Assembly (NCBI GenBank): GCA_038203525.1
Contig: JBBRDW010000020.1
Span: forward strand, 1-47,532
Length of the DNA: 47,532 nt
DNA from: Limnovirga sp038203525
GTDB lineage: Bacteria > Bacteroidota > Bacteroidia > Chitinophagales > Chitinophagaceae
Reading direction: 5' to 3'
In this document: one piece after another, positions 18,745 to 27,095 of the stretch
Layout: every line of letters starts with the position of its first letter
Numbering within the stretch: position 1 is the stretch's first letter
Program-made: the position numbers and the translations under genes
Notes under the pieces: model-generated
What the model saw: the letters and a program-made list of their open reading frames with translations, nothing else
The model's database searches: none
Told to the model about the DNA's origin: nothing

Positions 18745-18807
18745 GATCGAAAATTTTTTCTGTATAAATATTGTTCTGCGGTTAAGGCTGGGAGCAATTT
18801 TTTTTAT

Positions 18808-19108
18808 GAACTTAACTTTCTATTCTTTACTCATCGCCTGTTGTGTCACTCACTTGTACGTTCTAACTTCTATTGAACAAAAGGCTGTGGACACACAGAA
18901 GACCACAGGAAAAAATACCAACGCTTGTGCCAATATCTAACGGGTTGTATTTAAAGCATTTACAACGAGAGTAAAAATAAAGGTGTTCGATAATGAACGC
19001 CTTTTGTGCGATGACGAACATTTGTGCACTAAGTGCAGAATATTGAACAGAAAGTATAAGAGTGCGACGCAACGATGTTAAATGTATATTCTAAAGTTTG
19101 GAACATAA
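18808..19108. repeat. Interspersed palindromic element, two arms (E7), gap P3-P2
   Basis: The left arm has GTTGTGTCACTCACTTGTAC at 18840-18859, preceded by TACTCATCGCCT. The right arm has TATAAGAGTGCGACGCAACG from 19055, then an AATGTATATTCTAAAGTTTGG tail ending a few bases before the P3 stop. The ~190-base spacer has further small inverted matches (TTGTGCACTAAGTGCAGAA). A 65-codon and a 69-codon frame inside it are not considered genes. Confidence 0.72.
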
Positions 19109-19115
19109 ATATATT

Positions 19116-21521
19116 CTATTCTTCTCTTAATCCTTTAACAGGATTAACAAATACTGCTTTTAGTATGTGCGAACCAATAGTTAACATGGACAAAAAAATA
19201 ATCACTATTACCCCGGGAATAAACAATGCTGCATTAATTGAAATACGCTGACTCATTTGCTGCAACACCATTGTACTGAGAAAAACTGCCGCAGGGATTG
19301 CAATTACAATTGCAAGGATCATGACTTTTAAATATGATTTTGAGAGTAAGCGCATAAGCGAAGCAGGGCTTGCGCCAACAACTTTTCTTATACTTATTTC
19401 TTTTGCTTTTGATTGTATGGTGAATATAGTGATGCCCAGCAAACCAAGACACGCAATGGTTATACCAATGATACCAATAAATGTAATTATCCATACTGCG
19501 TCACGCATGTCGGCGAATATATCCTGTATGTTTTGCTCATAAAATTTACCGCCGAAAGGATGGTAAGGGTCAAGCTTTTTCCATGCAGCTTCCAGTTGAG
19601 AAGTTGTTTGCATTGTATTATCGGATGCAATGCGGAGATTGAGTACTGCCCATTTTTCAGGATTATACCGCAACAGCATTGGTTCCAAACTATAATCAGC
19701 AGGTTTAAACAAAAAATCTTTGAGTACACCTGTTATCGTAATCATTATACTATCGCCAACAAAGATGGTTTTACCAACAGCATCTATTGCTGTACCAAGT
19801 TGAAAGTTCTTGACAAACTGTTCATTTACTATAGCAAACTGCTCCTGTTTTTGTGCGTGTTCTGAAGGGAAGTTTTTACCTGCAACTAATTTTAAATTGA
19901 AATTTTCAAGGTAATTTTCATCGGCAAAATATTCACGTACCGTTACAGGATCTTTATCTTTAGTTGTGCGCACATCATCAGCCCAATCTCCATACGTTCC
20001 CATAAGCACAGATACAGCTGAAATTTTTTCAACACCTGGTATTTTACTGAATTCCTGCTCCGCCCTTTCATAAGCCATTCCTTGCAATGGAATATTATAA
20101 ATATATGTTTGCAGAGAGCCAAAATTTATGTTTATTCCATACTGCATTTGTTTATATGTAACGGTAACAATACTGATAAAAATAAGTGAGATTACAAATT
20201 GTATCACCAGTAATGTCTTTCTCAAACCAAGGTGGCGAAAGAGTTTCAGGCTTTGCAACTTTTGCATAAGCAGGAGTGGTTTTATACGGGAGAGAACCGT
20301 TGCAGGCAATATACCGGCAACCAAGCCAAGCACAATTGCAAAAACAATAAATAAAATAACAACAGATGTATTACTGGTAAAATTTATGTTGGCGGCACTT
20401 ATAAAACCAAGGCTTGAAAACTCTGGTATAAGAAACTGTAATAAAACAAATGCGACTATTAGTGCAAATATTGATGTAATAACAGATTCAAGCATTATCT
20501 GCAGAAAAATATGGGTACGTGAACTGCCGACAACTTTACGCATGGCAATTTCTCTCATGCGGCCCATGGATTTGGCAATAGTAAGATTGGTATAGTTAAA
20601 TGCAGCAGACATTATTATTATAAATGCAAGCAAACTAAAAAACCAAAGTATAGAAGAAGGCAAACCTTTGCCGATGCTGTTACTAAGCATTGGCCCCGGC
20701 GTTATATCATTCAGTGGCTGTAAATAGAAACGATAACCGGCATCTCTTGTTTCGAGCGGAAGACTTTTGTAATTCTTTTTTTCAATATCTGCAAGTGATG
20801 CTTCAATTTGTGATGGCTTAATACCAGGCTTTAAACGAATATAGGTATAGTTGCTATAATAATTATTCCAGTTATCTGTAGTGGCAATAACATTTTTCAT
20901 CTTTTCAAGAGAAGGTATAGTAGAAAACGAAGCCAGTGCCTCAAATTGAAAATGTGTTTTTCCTGGGAATTTATTTAATACTCCAGCTACTTTAAAAAGC
21001 CCGGCCCCGCTCACTTCAACAGTTTTGCCAACCGCACTTTCACCGGGAAATAATTTATCACTCATCTCTTCTGTCAGCACAATACTGTACGGATCGTTCA
21101 ATGCAGTACCTGCATTTCCTTCTTTAAGGGTAAATCCAAAAAGATCAAAGAATGCAGTATTTGTAAAATGCATACTAACCCCAAACTTTCTTTCTTCTGC
21201 AATAATATCTCCATTAAATCCGCTGTTAAACATAGTCCATGATTCTATGCCGGTATAGTTTGAAGCAAGCACAGCTCCAACTTTATAGGGTGAGGATGCA
21301 TAAGGTTCAGCACCCCCACCCTTTCGGAGCGCTTCAGTATTAATGCGGAAAATCCGGTCACTATCGGGATGAAATTTGTCGTATTCATTTGCATCCTTCA
21401 CAATCATGATTAGTAACAAACAAACTGCCATACTTAATGCAAGACCTGCAATATTAATAATGGAAAAAGATTTGTTTTTCCAGAAAAGCCTAAGTGCGGT
21501 AACGATATAATTTTTTAGCAT
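19116..21521 (-). CDS. ABC transporter permease P3 (divergent member)
   Basis: The 801-residue protein has the same membrane layout as the other permeases but is the most divergent. It starts MLKNYIVTALRLFWKNKSFS and its early periplasmic region contains a Gly-rich insert (RKGGGAEPYASSP). The middle coupling motif is MREIAMRKVVGSS and the C-terminal one AKEISIRKVVGAS. The final helix block ends NPVKGLREE after GSHILKAVF, where others have the FQAVKAA pattern. The changed coupling loops could mean a different substrate or altered ATPase pairing. It remains intact, with no frameshift or stop. Confidence 0.86.
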   Translation of the reverse strand: MLKNYIVTALRLFWKNKSFSIINIAGLALSMAVCLLLIMIVKDANEYDKFHPDSDRIFRINTEALRKGGGAEPYASSPYKVGAVLASNYTGIESWTMFNSGFNGDIIAEERKFGVSMHFTNTAFFDLFGFTLKEGNAGTALNDPYSIVLTEEMSDKLFPGESAVGKTVEVSGAGLFKVAGVLNKFPGKTHFQFEALASFSTIPSLEKMKNVIATTDNWNNYYSNYTYIRLKPGIKPSQIEASLADIEKKNYKSLPLETRDAGYRFYLQPLNDITPGPMLSNSIGKGLPSSILWFFSLLAFIIIMSAAFNYTNLTIAKSMGRMREIAMRKVVGSSRTHIFLQIMLESVITSIFALIVAFVLLQFLIPEFSSLGFISAANINFTSNTSVVILFIVFAIVLGLVAGILPATVLSRIKPLLLMQKLQSLKLFRHLGLRKTLLVIQFVISLIFISIVTVTYKQMQYGININFGSLQTYIYNIPLQGMAYERAEQEFSKIPGVEKISAVSVLMGTYGDWADDVRTTKDKDPVTVREYFADENYLENFNLKLVAGKNFPSEHAQKQEQFAIVNEQFVKNFQLGTAIDAVGKTIFVGDSIMITITGVLKDFLFKPADYSLEPMLLRYNPEKWAVLNLRIASDNTMQTTSQLEAAWKKLDPYHPFGGKFYEQNIQDIFADMRDAVWIITFIGIIGITIACLGLLGITIFTIQSKAKEISIRKVVGASPASLMRLLSKSYLKVMILAIVIAIPAAVFLSTMVLQQMSQRISINAALFIPGVIVIIFLSMLTIGSHILKAVFVNPVKGLREE

Positions 21522-21559
21522 AAAAGTAGCTTTAAAATAGTGCGTTGCTATTGAATCAT

Positions 21560-21755
21560 TTTATGTTCCTGGCTCTTTCTTTCTCTTCATCATCTTCGTT
21601 GTATCCAACTTACTACAGTGTCATGTAAATTGCTCACTTGTACGCCTTGTTCAGCATTGAGCAGAAAGTACAAAAGTGCGACCACTGCCACCTAGCGGGG
21701 CAAGCTGCAAGAAAAGTTCCATTCATATTCCAAAGCCTGGTAAATAAATTTTTAT
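21560..21755. repeat. Interspersed element, long-core type (E8), gap P4-P3
   Basis: Left arm: TTCCTGGCTCTTTCTTTCTC, then CGTTGT, ~30 extra bases, CTCACTTGTAC. Right arm: GTACAAAAGTGCGACCACTG from 21668, then a GCC...GCGGGGC small stem, AAGCTGCAAG, and the outer end AAAGCCTGGTAAAT. The extra bases lie at the same position as in E6. A GCAGAAAGTAC leader before the right core is shared with E7 and E12. Confidence 0.68.
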
Positions 21756-21783
21756 TCCCATACCATTACAGGTTAACATTTTG

Positions 21784-24183
21784 CTATTCTGATCTTAAAC
21801 TTTTAACGGGATTTGTAACCGCGGCTTTTATTGAATGATAGCCCACAGTAAACAGTGCAATAAGCACTGTAACAATAGCTGCCATTATAAATACGTACAA
21901 TTGTACCGGCACCCGAAACGCAAAATCCTGCAGCCATTTATTACCTGCCCACCACGCTAACGGCATGGCTATAAGAATTGCAACACCTACCAGTTGTAAA
22001 AAGTTTCTGGCTATCAAAAAAACAATACTGCCTGCATTAGCGCCAAGCACACGCCTGATACCTATCTCTTTGGTGCGCTGAACAGTAGTAAATGCAGCGA
22101 GACCAAACAAACCCAAACAAGCAAGTACAATTGCAAGCCCCGCAGCCACACTAAACAACGAAGAGGTGCGTTCCTCCGCGAGATAAAGTTTGTTATAATC
22201 ATCATCGAGAAAATGGTAATTGAAAGGTCGGTCTGCAATACGCTGCTTCCATAAAATTCCTAATCTTGCGATAGTGCCCTGCACATCGCTGCCATCAATG
22301 CGAACCATAAATTCACGTGAAAAATCTCTTCCCAAAAAGATTACAAGTGGGCCAACAGGATTACGAAGACTCTCGAAGTTGAAATCTTTTACTACGCCAA
22401 CCACTTGCCCTGTTGCCCGATTTTCAATCGATCTTCCAATAGCTTGTTGCGGGGTCCAGCCTATTTTTTTCGCCAGCGTTTCGTTAATAATAAATACCTG
22501 GTGAAAATTTGAATTGTTGTTAGAAGTGTCCATCATTGAAAAGTCAGATTGCTGAAAGTCACGCCCAGCAAGCAGTTCCATCTTCATCGTTTTTGTAAAG
22601 TCAAGGTCGACAGGCATGGCGTTGAGCGAAATATCATGCTTGCCATTTTCATCAACGGCAGTAATACCATCGCCCCATGCAACATTTTCGGGTGTTTCAT
22701 ATGAGGCAGTTACACCTTGCACACCGGGCACAAGTTGTAATGCTTCCTTTAACCCTGCAATATTGTTGTACATGCTTCCACCAATCGGTAATACAACAAT
22801 ATGTTCTTTATCATAGCCGAGGTTTTTTGTCTGCATATAATGCATCTGCTGCAATATGATAACCGTATAAATAATGAGAAAAACGGAAATACCAAACTGC
22901 GCTACAATTAAGGTTTTACGCAGCATGCCGTTACTGCCATTAAACCTGAATCCTTTTTTTAGTATGCCCATTATTTGCGTACCAGATAAAATCAATGCAG
23001 GATAAAGGCCTGCAAAAAAGCTTACTACCAATGCAAAAATTACCAATGCAATTATGGGTTTTGACTGAAGCAACGTTGCTGACGAAAACTGTTTACCCGT
23101 AATACTGTTGAAATATGGAATAAGAAAAATGGCCAGCACAAATGCAAGCACGGCCGCAAAAAGAGTTATTACAAACGATTCACCTATGAATTGAAAAAAC
23201 ACCTGCTTAGCGGAAGCCCCCATTACTTTACGCATGCCAATTTCTCCACTGCGGCTTGCAGATTGAGCAATAGCAAGATTGGTATAATTGGCACATGCTA
23301 TAATTAAAATCATTAATGCAATTAGAGCAAACATGTAAATGTAAGTGATGCTGCCATTGGGTTCAAACCCTTCAAGGCTTGAATAGAGATGCACCTTGGT
23401 AAGTGGTTCAAAATTGTAGGTGAGATAATCGCTTCCCTGCAAACCCGCATCAGTCCTCACTTCTGCGGTCTTCATATAATTTTTCACCAGTTGTTGAAAT
23501 TGGGCAATCCCTTTTTCGTCACGCAGTAAAAAATAAGTGATCCAGTTGGCGGTCCACCAAGTTTCATCTTTAACACCATTACCGAGGTTCAGGAACTGTG
23601 TAGCAAAATCAAATTTAATTTGCGAATTCTGAGGCGCATCTTCACAAACAGCACTAACCCTTAAATCTTTTCCACCGCTCGTTAATGTCTTATTCAAAGC
23701 ATCTTCACTTCCAAAATATTTCTTTGCCATGCTTTGTGTAATAACAACTTTATCGGGTGCATCTAAAGCAGTTGCCGGATCGCCTTCCACCATACGAAAA
23801 GAAAATATTTTGAAGAAACTGGAATCAGCATAGAGTATGCGTGGCTCGTCAAAAATCTTATCGCCGCCTTTTACAACATTATGAGAAATAAATGTTCGGA
23901 CATATTCTTCCACAACAGGAAAAGTTCTCGAAAACTGCGGACCCACTTTCGTTCCGGTAGTTGCTACATTGCTAATTGTGCCCGCATTTCCGTATTCCAT
24001 TGTGGTACGCACAATGCGATTTGCATTGGTATTAAAAGTATCGTAACTTATTTCGTGATTTATATACACTCCAATTAAAAGGCATGCTGCCAAACCGACT
24101 GTTAAGCCAAAAATATTTATGGCCGAATAGAGTTTGTTTTTGCGCAGGTTGCGAAGTGCTGTTTTAAAATAATTTCGAAACAT
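21784..24183 (-). CDS. ABC transporter permease P4 (duplicated MacB/FtsX type)
   Basis: The 799-residue protein has the standard two periplasmic domains and eight predicted helices. It begins MFRNYFKTALRNLRKNKLYS. Coupling motifs are SGEIGMRKVMGAS and TKEIGIRRVLGAN. In the latter block LIARNFLQLV replaces the LLSKDFLKLV of the other members. The tail is NPVKSLRSE. The second periplasmic domain has a longer polar loop (QQSDFSMMDTSNNNSNFHQ) than its paralogues. Neighbouring gaps are 262 and 254 bases with palindromic elements. Confidence 0.88.
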   Translation of the reverse strand: MFRNYFKTALRNLRKNKLYSAINIFGLTVGLAACLLIGVYINHEISYDTFNTNANRIVRTTMEYGNAGTISNVATTGTKVGPQFSRTFPVVEEYVRTFISHNVVKGGDKIFDEPRILYADSSFFKIFSFRMVEGDPATALDAPDKVVITQSMAKKYFGSEDALNKTLTSGGKDLRVSAVCEDAPQNSQIKFDFATQFLNLGNGVKDETWWTANWITYFLLRDEKGIAQFQQLVKNYMKTAEVRTDAGLQGSDYLTYNFEPLTKVHLYSSLEGFEPNGSITYIYMFALIALMILIIACANYTNLAIAQSASRSGEIGMRKVMGASAKQVFFQFIGESFVITLFAAVLAFVLAIFLIPYFNSITGKQFSSATLLQSKPIIALVIFALVVSFFAGLYPALILSGTQIMGILKKGFRFNGSNGMLRKTLIVAQFGISVFLIIYTVIILQQMHYMQTKNLGYDKEHIVVLPIGGSMYNNIAGLKEALQLVPGVQGVTASYETPENVAWGDGITAVDENGKHDISLNAMPVDLDFTKTMKMELLAGRDFQQSDFSMMDTSNNNSNFHQVFIINETLAKKIGWTPQQAIGRSIENRATGQVVGVVKDFNFESLRNPVGPLVIFLGRDFSREFMVRIDGSDVQGTIARLGILWKQRIADRPFNYHFLDDDYNKLYLAEERTSSLFSVAAGLAIVLACLGLFGLAAFTTVQRTKEIGIRRVLGANAGSIVFLIARNFLQLVGVAILIAMPLAWWAGNKWLQDFAFRVPVQLYVFIMAAIVTVLIALFTVGYHSIKAAVTNPVKSLRSE

Positions 24184-24217
24184 AATAAAAGTTATAAGTA
24201 GTAATAATATATTTTAA

Positions 24218-24391
24218 ATTTTTGGTGCCAACATTTGTTCTTTACTCATCTTCGTTGTGTCACTCACTTGTACGTTCTATTCTTTATTCATCTTCAGGTT
24301 GTGGCTGTTAATCGCTGCTAATAGTAAAACAGCACAAGTGTGCGACGCAACGATGTTTAATGCATATTCTAAAGCCTGGCTCAAAAAAAAT
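24218..24391. repeat. Interspersed palindromic element, two arms (E9), gap P5-P4
   Basis: The left arm has GTTGTGTCACTCACTTGTAC at 24254-24273 after GTGCCAACATTTGTTC. The right arm has GCACAAGTGTGCGACGCAAC at 24332-24351, followed by the outer end AAAGCCTGGCTCAAAAAAAA. The arms complement each other over ~55 bases with mismatches, leaving a loop of ~58 bases. The start of the loop (TCTTTATTCATCTTCAGG) is similar to that of E10. Confidence 0.78.
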
Positions 24392-24437
24392 TCTTCATTT
24401 GCACATTTGCACATTCACGCATCTGCACATCCGTACA

Positions 24438-26870
24438 TCATTCCGTTCTCAAGCTCTTTACCGGGTTGGCAATCGCTGCCTTTATTGCCTGGAAACTTAC
24501 GGTTATCAACGCAATAAATAATGTAATTAGCCCCGCTACCGCAAATATCCACCAGCTAATATCTATACGGTAAGCAAAATCCTGCAGCCACGTATGCATA
24601 AGCCACCAGGAAACCGGAAACGCAGTAATGGCCGCTATTACAACGAGTTTCAAAAAATCTTTACTTAGCAGTATCACCACATTTGTAACAGACGCCCCGA
24701 GTACTTTCCGCACACCAATTTCTTTTGTACGCTGCTCACTCATGTAGGTGATGAGACCGAATAACCCGAGGCATGCAATTAAAATAGCAAGTACTGAAAA
24801 TGTGATAGCAACTTTTCCGATGCGTTGTTCTCCGCGATACATATTGTCAAATGCGTCATTCATAAAACGGTAACTGAAAGGCATGCCGGGCGCCATTGTT
24901 TTCCATTTACTTTCAATTTGGTTTACCAATGGCTGTGCGTTTGCGGTATTTACTTTAAATGAAATAAGACTATTATTGTGTCCTAGCCTTAGGCCAAGCG
25001 GGAAAATATTTTGTTTTAAAGATTCGAAATGAAAATCTTTCACTACCCCGATGATGGTGTATGATTTAAGTGTGCGTTTGTCGTTAGGCCCATCCTGGTA
25101 ATTCGTATAAATTTTCTTGCCAATGGGGTCATCATAGCCAAGCACTTTTGCGGCGGTTTCATTGATAATAAATGCAGTGGAATCTGATCCAAATTCTTTT
25201 GAAAAATTTCTTCCTTGTACAATCTGCATACCCAACGTATTTATATAATCGTAATCAACATTCCAGCTCTGCATGCTTAGCATGTTACTTGCGTCAGCCA
25301 CCGCGTCTTTCGAATAACTATTGTCGCTTCTTGAAGAAGAAACCGGAAGATAACCGCTGATGGTGGCGCTGCTTACCCCAGTAAAATTGAGCACATCATT
25401 TTTAAAAGCTTTATCGTTATTTCCCAATGCACCTGCGCCGTTAATAATAAGTACCTGGTCTTTATTAAACCCAAGATTGGTGGTTTGAATAAAATTGAGC
25501 TGCTTATAAATTACCACTGTACCAATTATCAATGCAATAGAAAAAAAGAATTGCACCACCACAAGGCTGCTGCGTAAATAACTTTTTTTAAAGCCTGCGT
25601 TTATCTTTCCTTTCAATACACTTACCGGTTTAAAATTTGACAGAACGAATGCAGGATAACTGCCTGCAAGAATGCCAACTATAAATGGCAATGCAATTAA
25701 CAACGGTAAAATTCCAGGGCTGAAAATATTGCTGATGGTAAGTGATTTTACAGCAACATCATTAAACAGTGGTAAAATAAAATATGCGATTGCAATGGCT
25801 ATTATCAATGATATTACTGCCATTAAAGTTGACTCGGTAAGAAACTGTAAAATCAAATCATTTCTTTCTGTGCCAAGCACTTTTCTAATACCAACCTCCT
25901 TTGCCCGGCTTGCGCTGCGTGCAGTAGAAAGGTTAATAAAATTAATGCAAGCAATAATTAATATGAACAATGCAATTACTCCAAAAATATAGACCGTCTG
26001 TAGGTTACCGTTGGCTTCAAGCTCAGGGAAACGGCTACTTTTAAGGTGGATGTCAGTAAGCGGTGTAAGAAAATAATCTAACTTGTTACCACCTTTTTTA
26101 AAATCATCCATGCTTTTCATTTGCACGACTTGTTTTGCCTGCGGCAAAATATATTTATCTATTACCTGTGTAAAATTTTTATCGAAGGCCTCATAGTCCG
26201 TTCCCTTCTGCAGTAAAATATATGTATAAAAATTATTGCTGAGAAAATTACCAAAATCATACTCCACATTTTTCATACTCATCATAAAGTCGAAATGAAA
26301 ATGGGAGTTATGCGGAATATCTTTTATTACCGCAGTTACTTTGAATGGCACTTTATCAATCTCCAGTGTTTTGCCTGTTGCATCAGCATCTGCAAAATAT
26401 TTTTTAGCAATTGACTGGGTTATTACAACAGTGTTGGGTTCATTCAAAGCAGTTTTTGTATCACCGGAAACGGCTGGTAGTGTAAACACATTAAAGAAAG
26501 TAGAATCAACATACACAATTTTATCTTCATCAATATATTCGTTTCCCTTCTTCACTAACTTATCTCCTTCACTTCCATAAATGCGTGTGTATTCAAGCAC
26601 CTGTGGATAATCTTTTTTCAGCACGGCACCCATCGGGTCGCTTGTTACACAGAGGCTTAGTTGGTTGCCGCCAAATTTTATATCGGCATCCACGCGGTAA
26701 ATATTATCAGCATTTACATTGTATTTGTCGTAGCTCATTTCATCCACCACATATAATGTAATTAAAATAAAACAGGCAAGGCCTATGGCAAGCCCTGCAA
26801 TGTTGATGAATGTAAAACCTTTGTTTTTCCAAAGACTGCGGAATGCGATTTTTAAATAATTTTTTATCAT
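24438..26870 (-). CDS. ABC transporter permease P5 (duplicated MacB/FtsX type)
   Basis: The start at ATG 26868-26870 gives 810 residues beginning MIKNYLKIAFRSLWKNKGFT, aligned with the other permeases; a start 15 codons earlier adds residues absent from paralogues. Coupling motifs are AKEVGIRKVLGTE and TKEIGVRKVLGAS, and the tail is NPVKSLRTE. Helix placement follows P1. Strong similarity to P2 in the C-terminal block (YRIDISWW) and second periplasmic domain (QGRNFSKEF) suggests these two share a recent ancestor. No frameshifts are seen. Confidence 0.88.
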   Translation of the reverse strand: MIKNYLKIAFRSLWKNKGFTFINIAGLAIGLACFILITLYVVDEMSYDKYNVNADNIYRVDADIKFGGNQLSLCVTSDPMGAVLKKDYPQVLEYTRIYGSEGDKLVKKGNEYIDEDKIVYVDSTFFNVFTLPAVSGDTKTALNEPNTVVITQSIAKKYFADADATGKTLEIDKVPFKVTAVIKDIPHNSHFHFDFMMSMKNVEYDFGNFLSNNFYTYILLQKGTDYEAFDKNFTQVIDKYILPQAKQVVQMKSMDDFKKGGNKLDYFLTPLTDIHLKSSRFPELEANGNLQTVYIFGVIALFILIIACINFINLSTARSASRAKEVGIRKVLGTERNDLILQFLTESTLMAVISLIIAIAIAYFILPLFNDVAVKSLTISNIFSPGILPLLIALPFIVGILAGSYPAFVLSNFKPVSVLKGKINAGFKKSYLRSSLVVVQFFFSIALIIGTVVIYKQLNFIQTTNLGFNKDQVLIINGAGALGNNDKAFKNDVLNFTGVSSATISGYLPVSSSRSDNSYSKDAVADASNMLSMQSWNVDYDYINTLGMQIVQGRNFSKEFGSDSTAFIINETAAKVLGYDDPIGKKIYTNYQDGPNDKRTLKSYTIIGVVKDFHFESLKQNIFPLGLRLGHNNSLISFKVNTANAQPLVNQIESKWKTMAPGMPFSYRFMNDAFDNMYRGEQRIGKVAITFSVLAILIACLGLFGLITYMSEQRTKEIGVRKVLGASVTNVVILLSKDFLKLVVIAAITAFPVSWWLMHTWLQDFAYRIDISWWIFAVAGLITLFIALITVSFQAIKAAIANPVKSLRTE

Positions 26871-26916
26871 AACATGATTTTTAACTGCATATAATAACAT
26901 GGAATAATCTTTCATT

Positions 26917-27086
26917 TACCAGCTTTTGATTCTCTGGTCATCGCCTGTTGTGTCACTCACTTTTACTTTCTTAACTTTATTCATCTCCGGTCTGTTGATA
27001 CCAGTTGCTGCGTATTGATTCTACAGTACAAGAGTGCGACGCAACGGAAGTATCATTTATATTCATTTGCCTGGTTCATAAATATT
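26917..27086. repeat. Interspersed palindromic element, two arms (E10), gap P6-P5
   Basis: The left arm has GTTGTGTCACTCACTTTTAC at 26947-26966, preceded by GGTCATCGCCT. The right arm has GTACAAGAGTGCGACGCAAC at 27026-27045, a perfect inverted core, then the outer end TTTGCCTGGTTCATAAAT. The right arm stops ~10 bases before the P6 stop codon. Confidence 0.78.
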
Positions 27087-27095
27087 TACTCAATA

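Noticed and set aside
18863..19072. 65-69-codon frames in the P3-P2 gap, and similar frames at 31125-31458
   Set aside because: They run through the palindromic repeat arms on both strands and have no independent start signals or domain.
24222..24227. TGGCAC (minus strand) upstream of P4 as a sigma-54 site
   Set aside because: No -12 GC at the proper distance, and it falls within the outer end of repeat arm E9.
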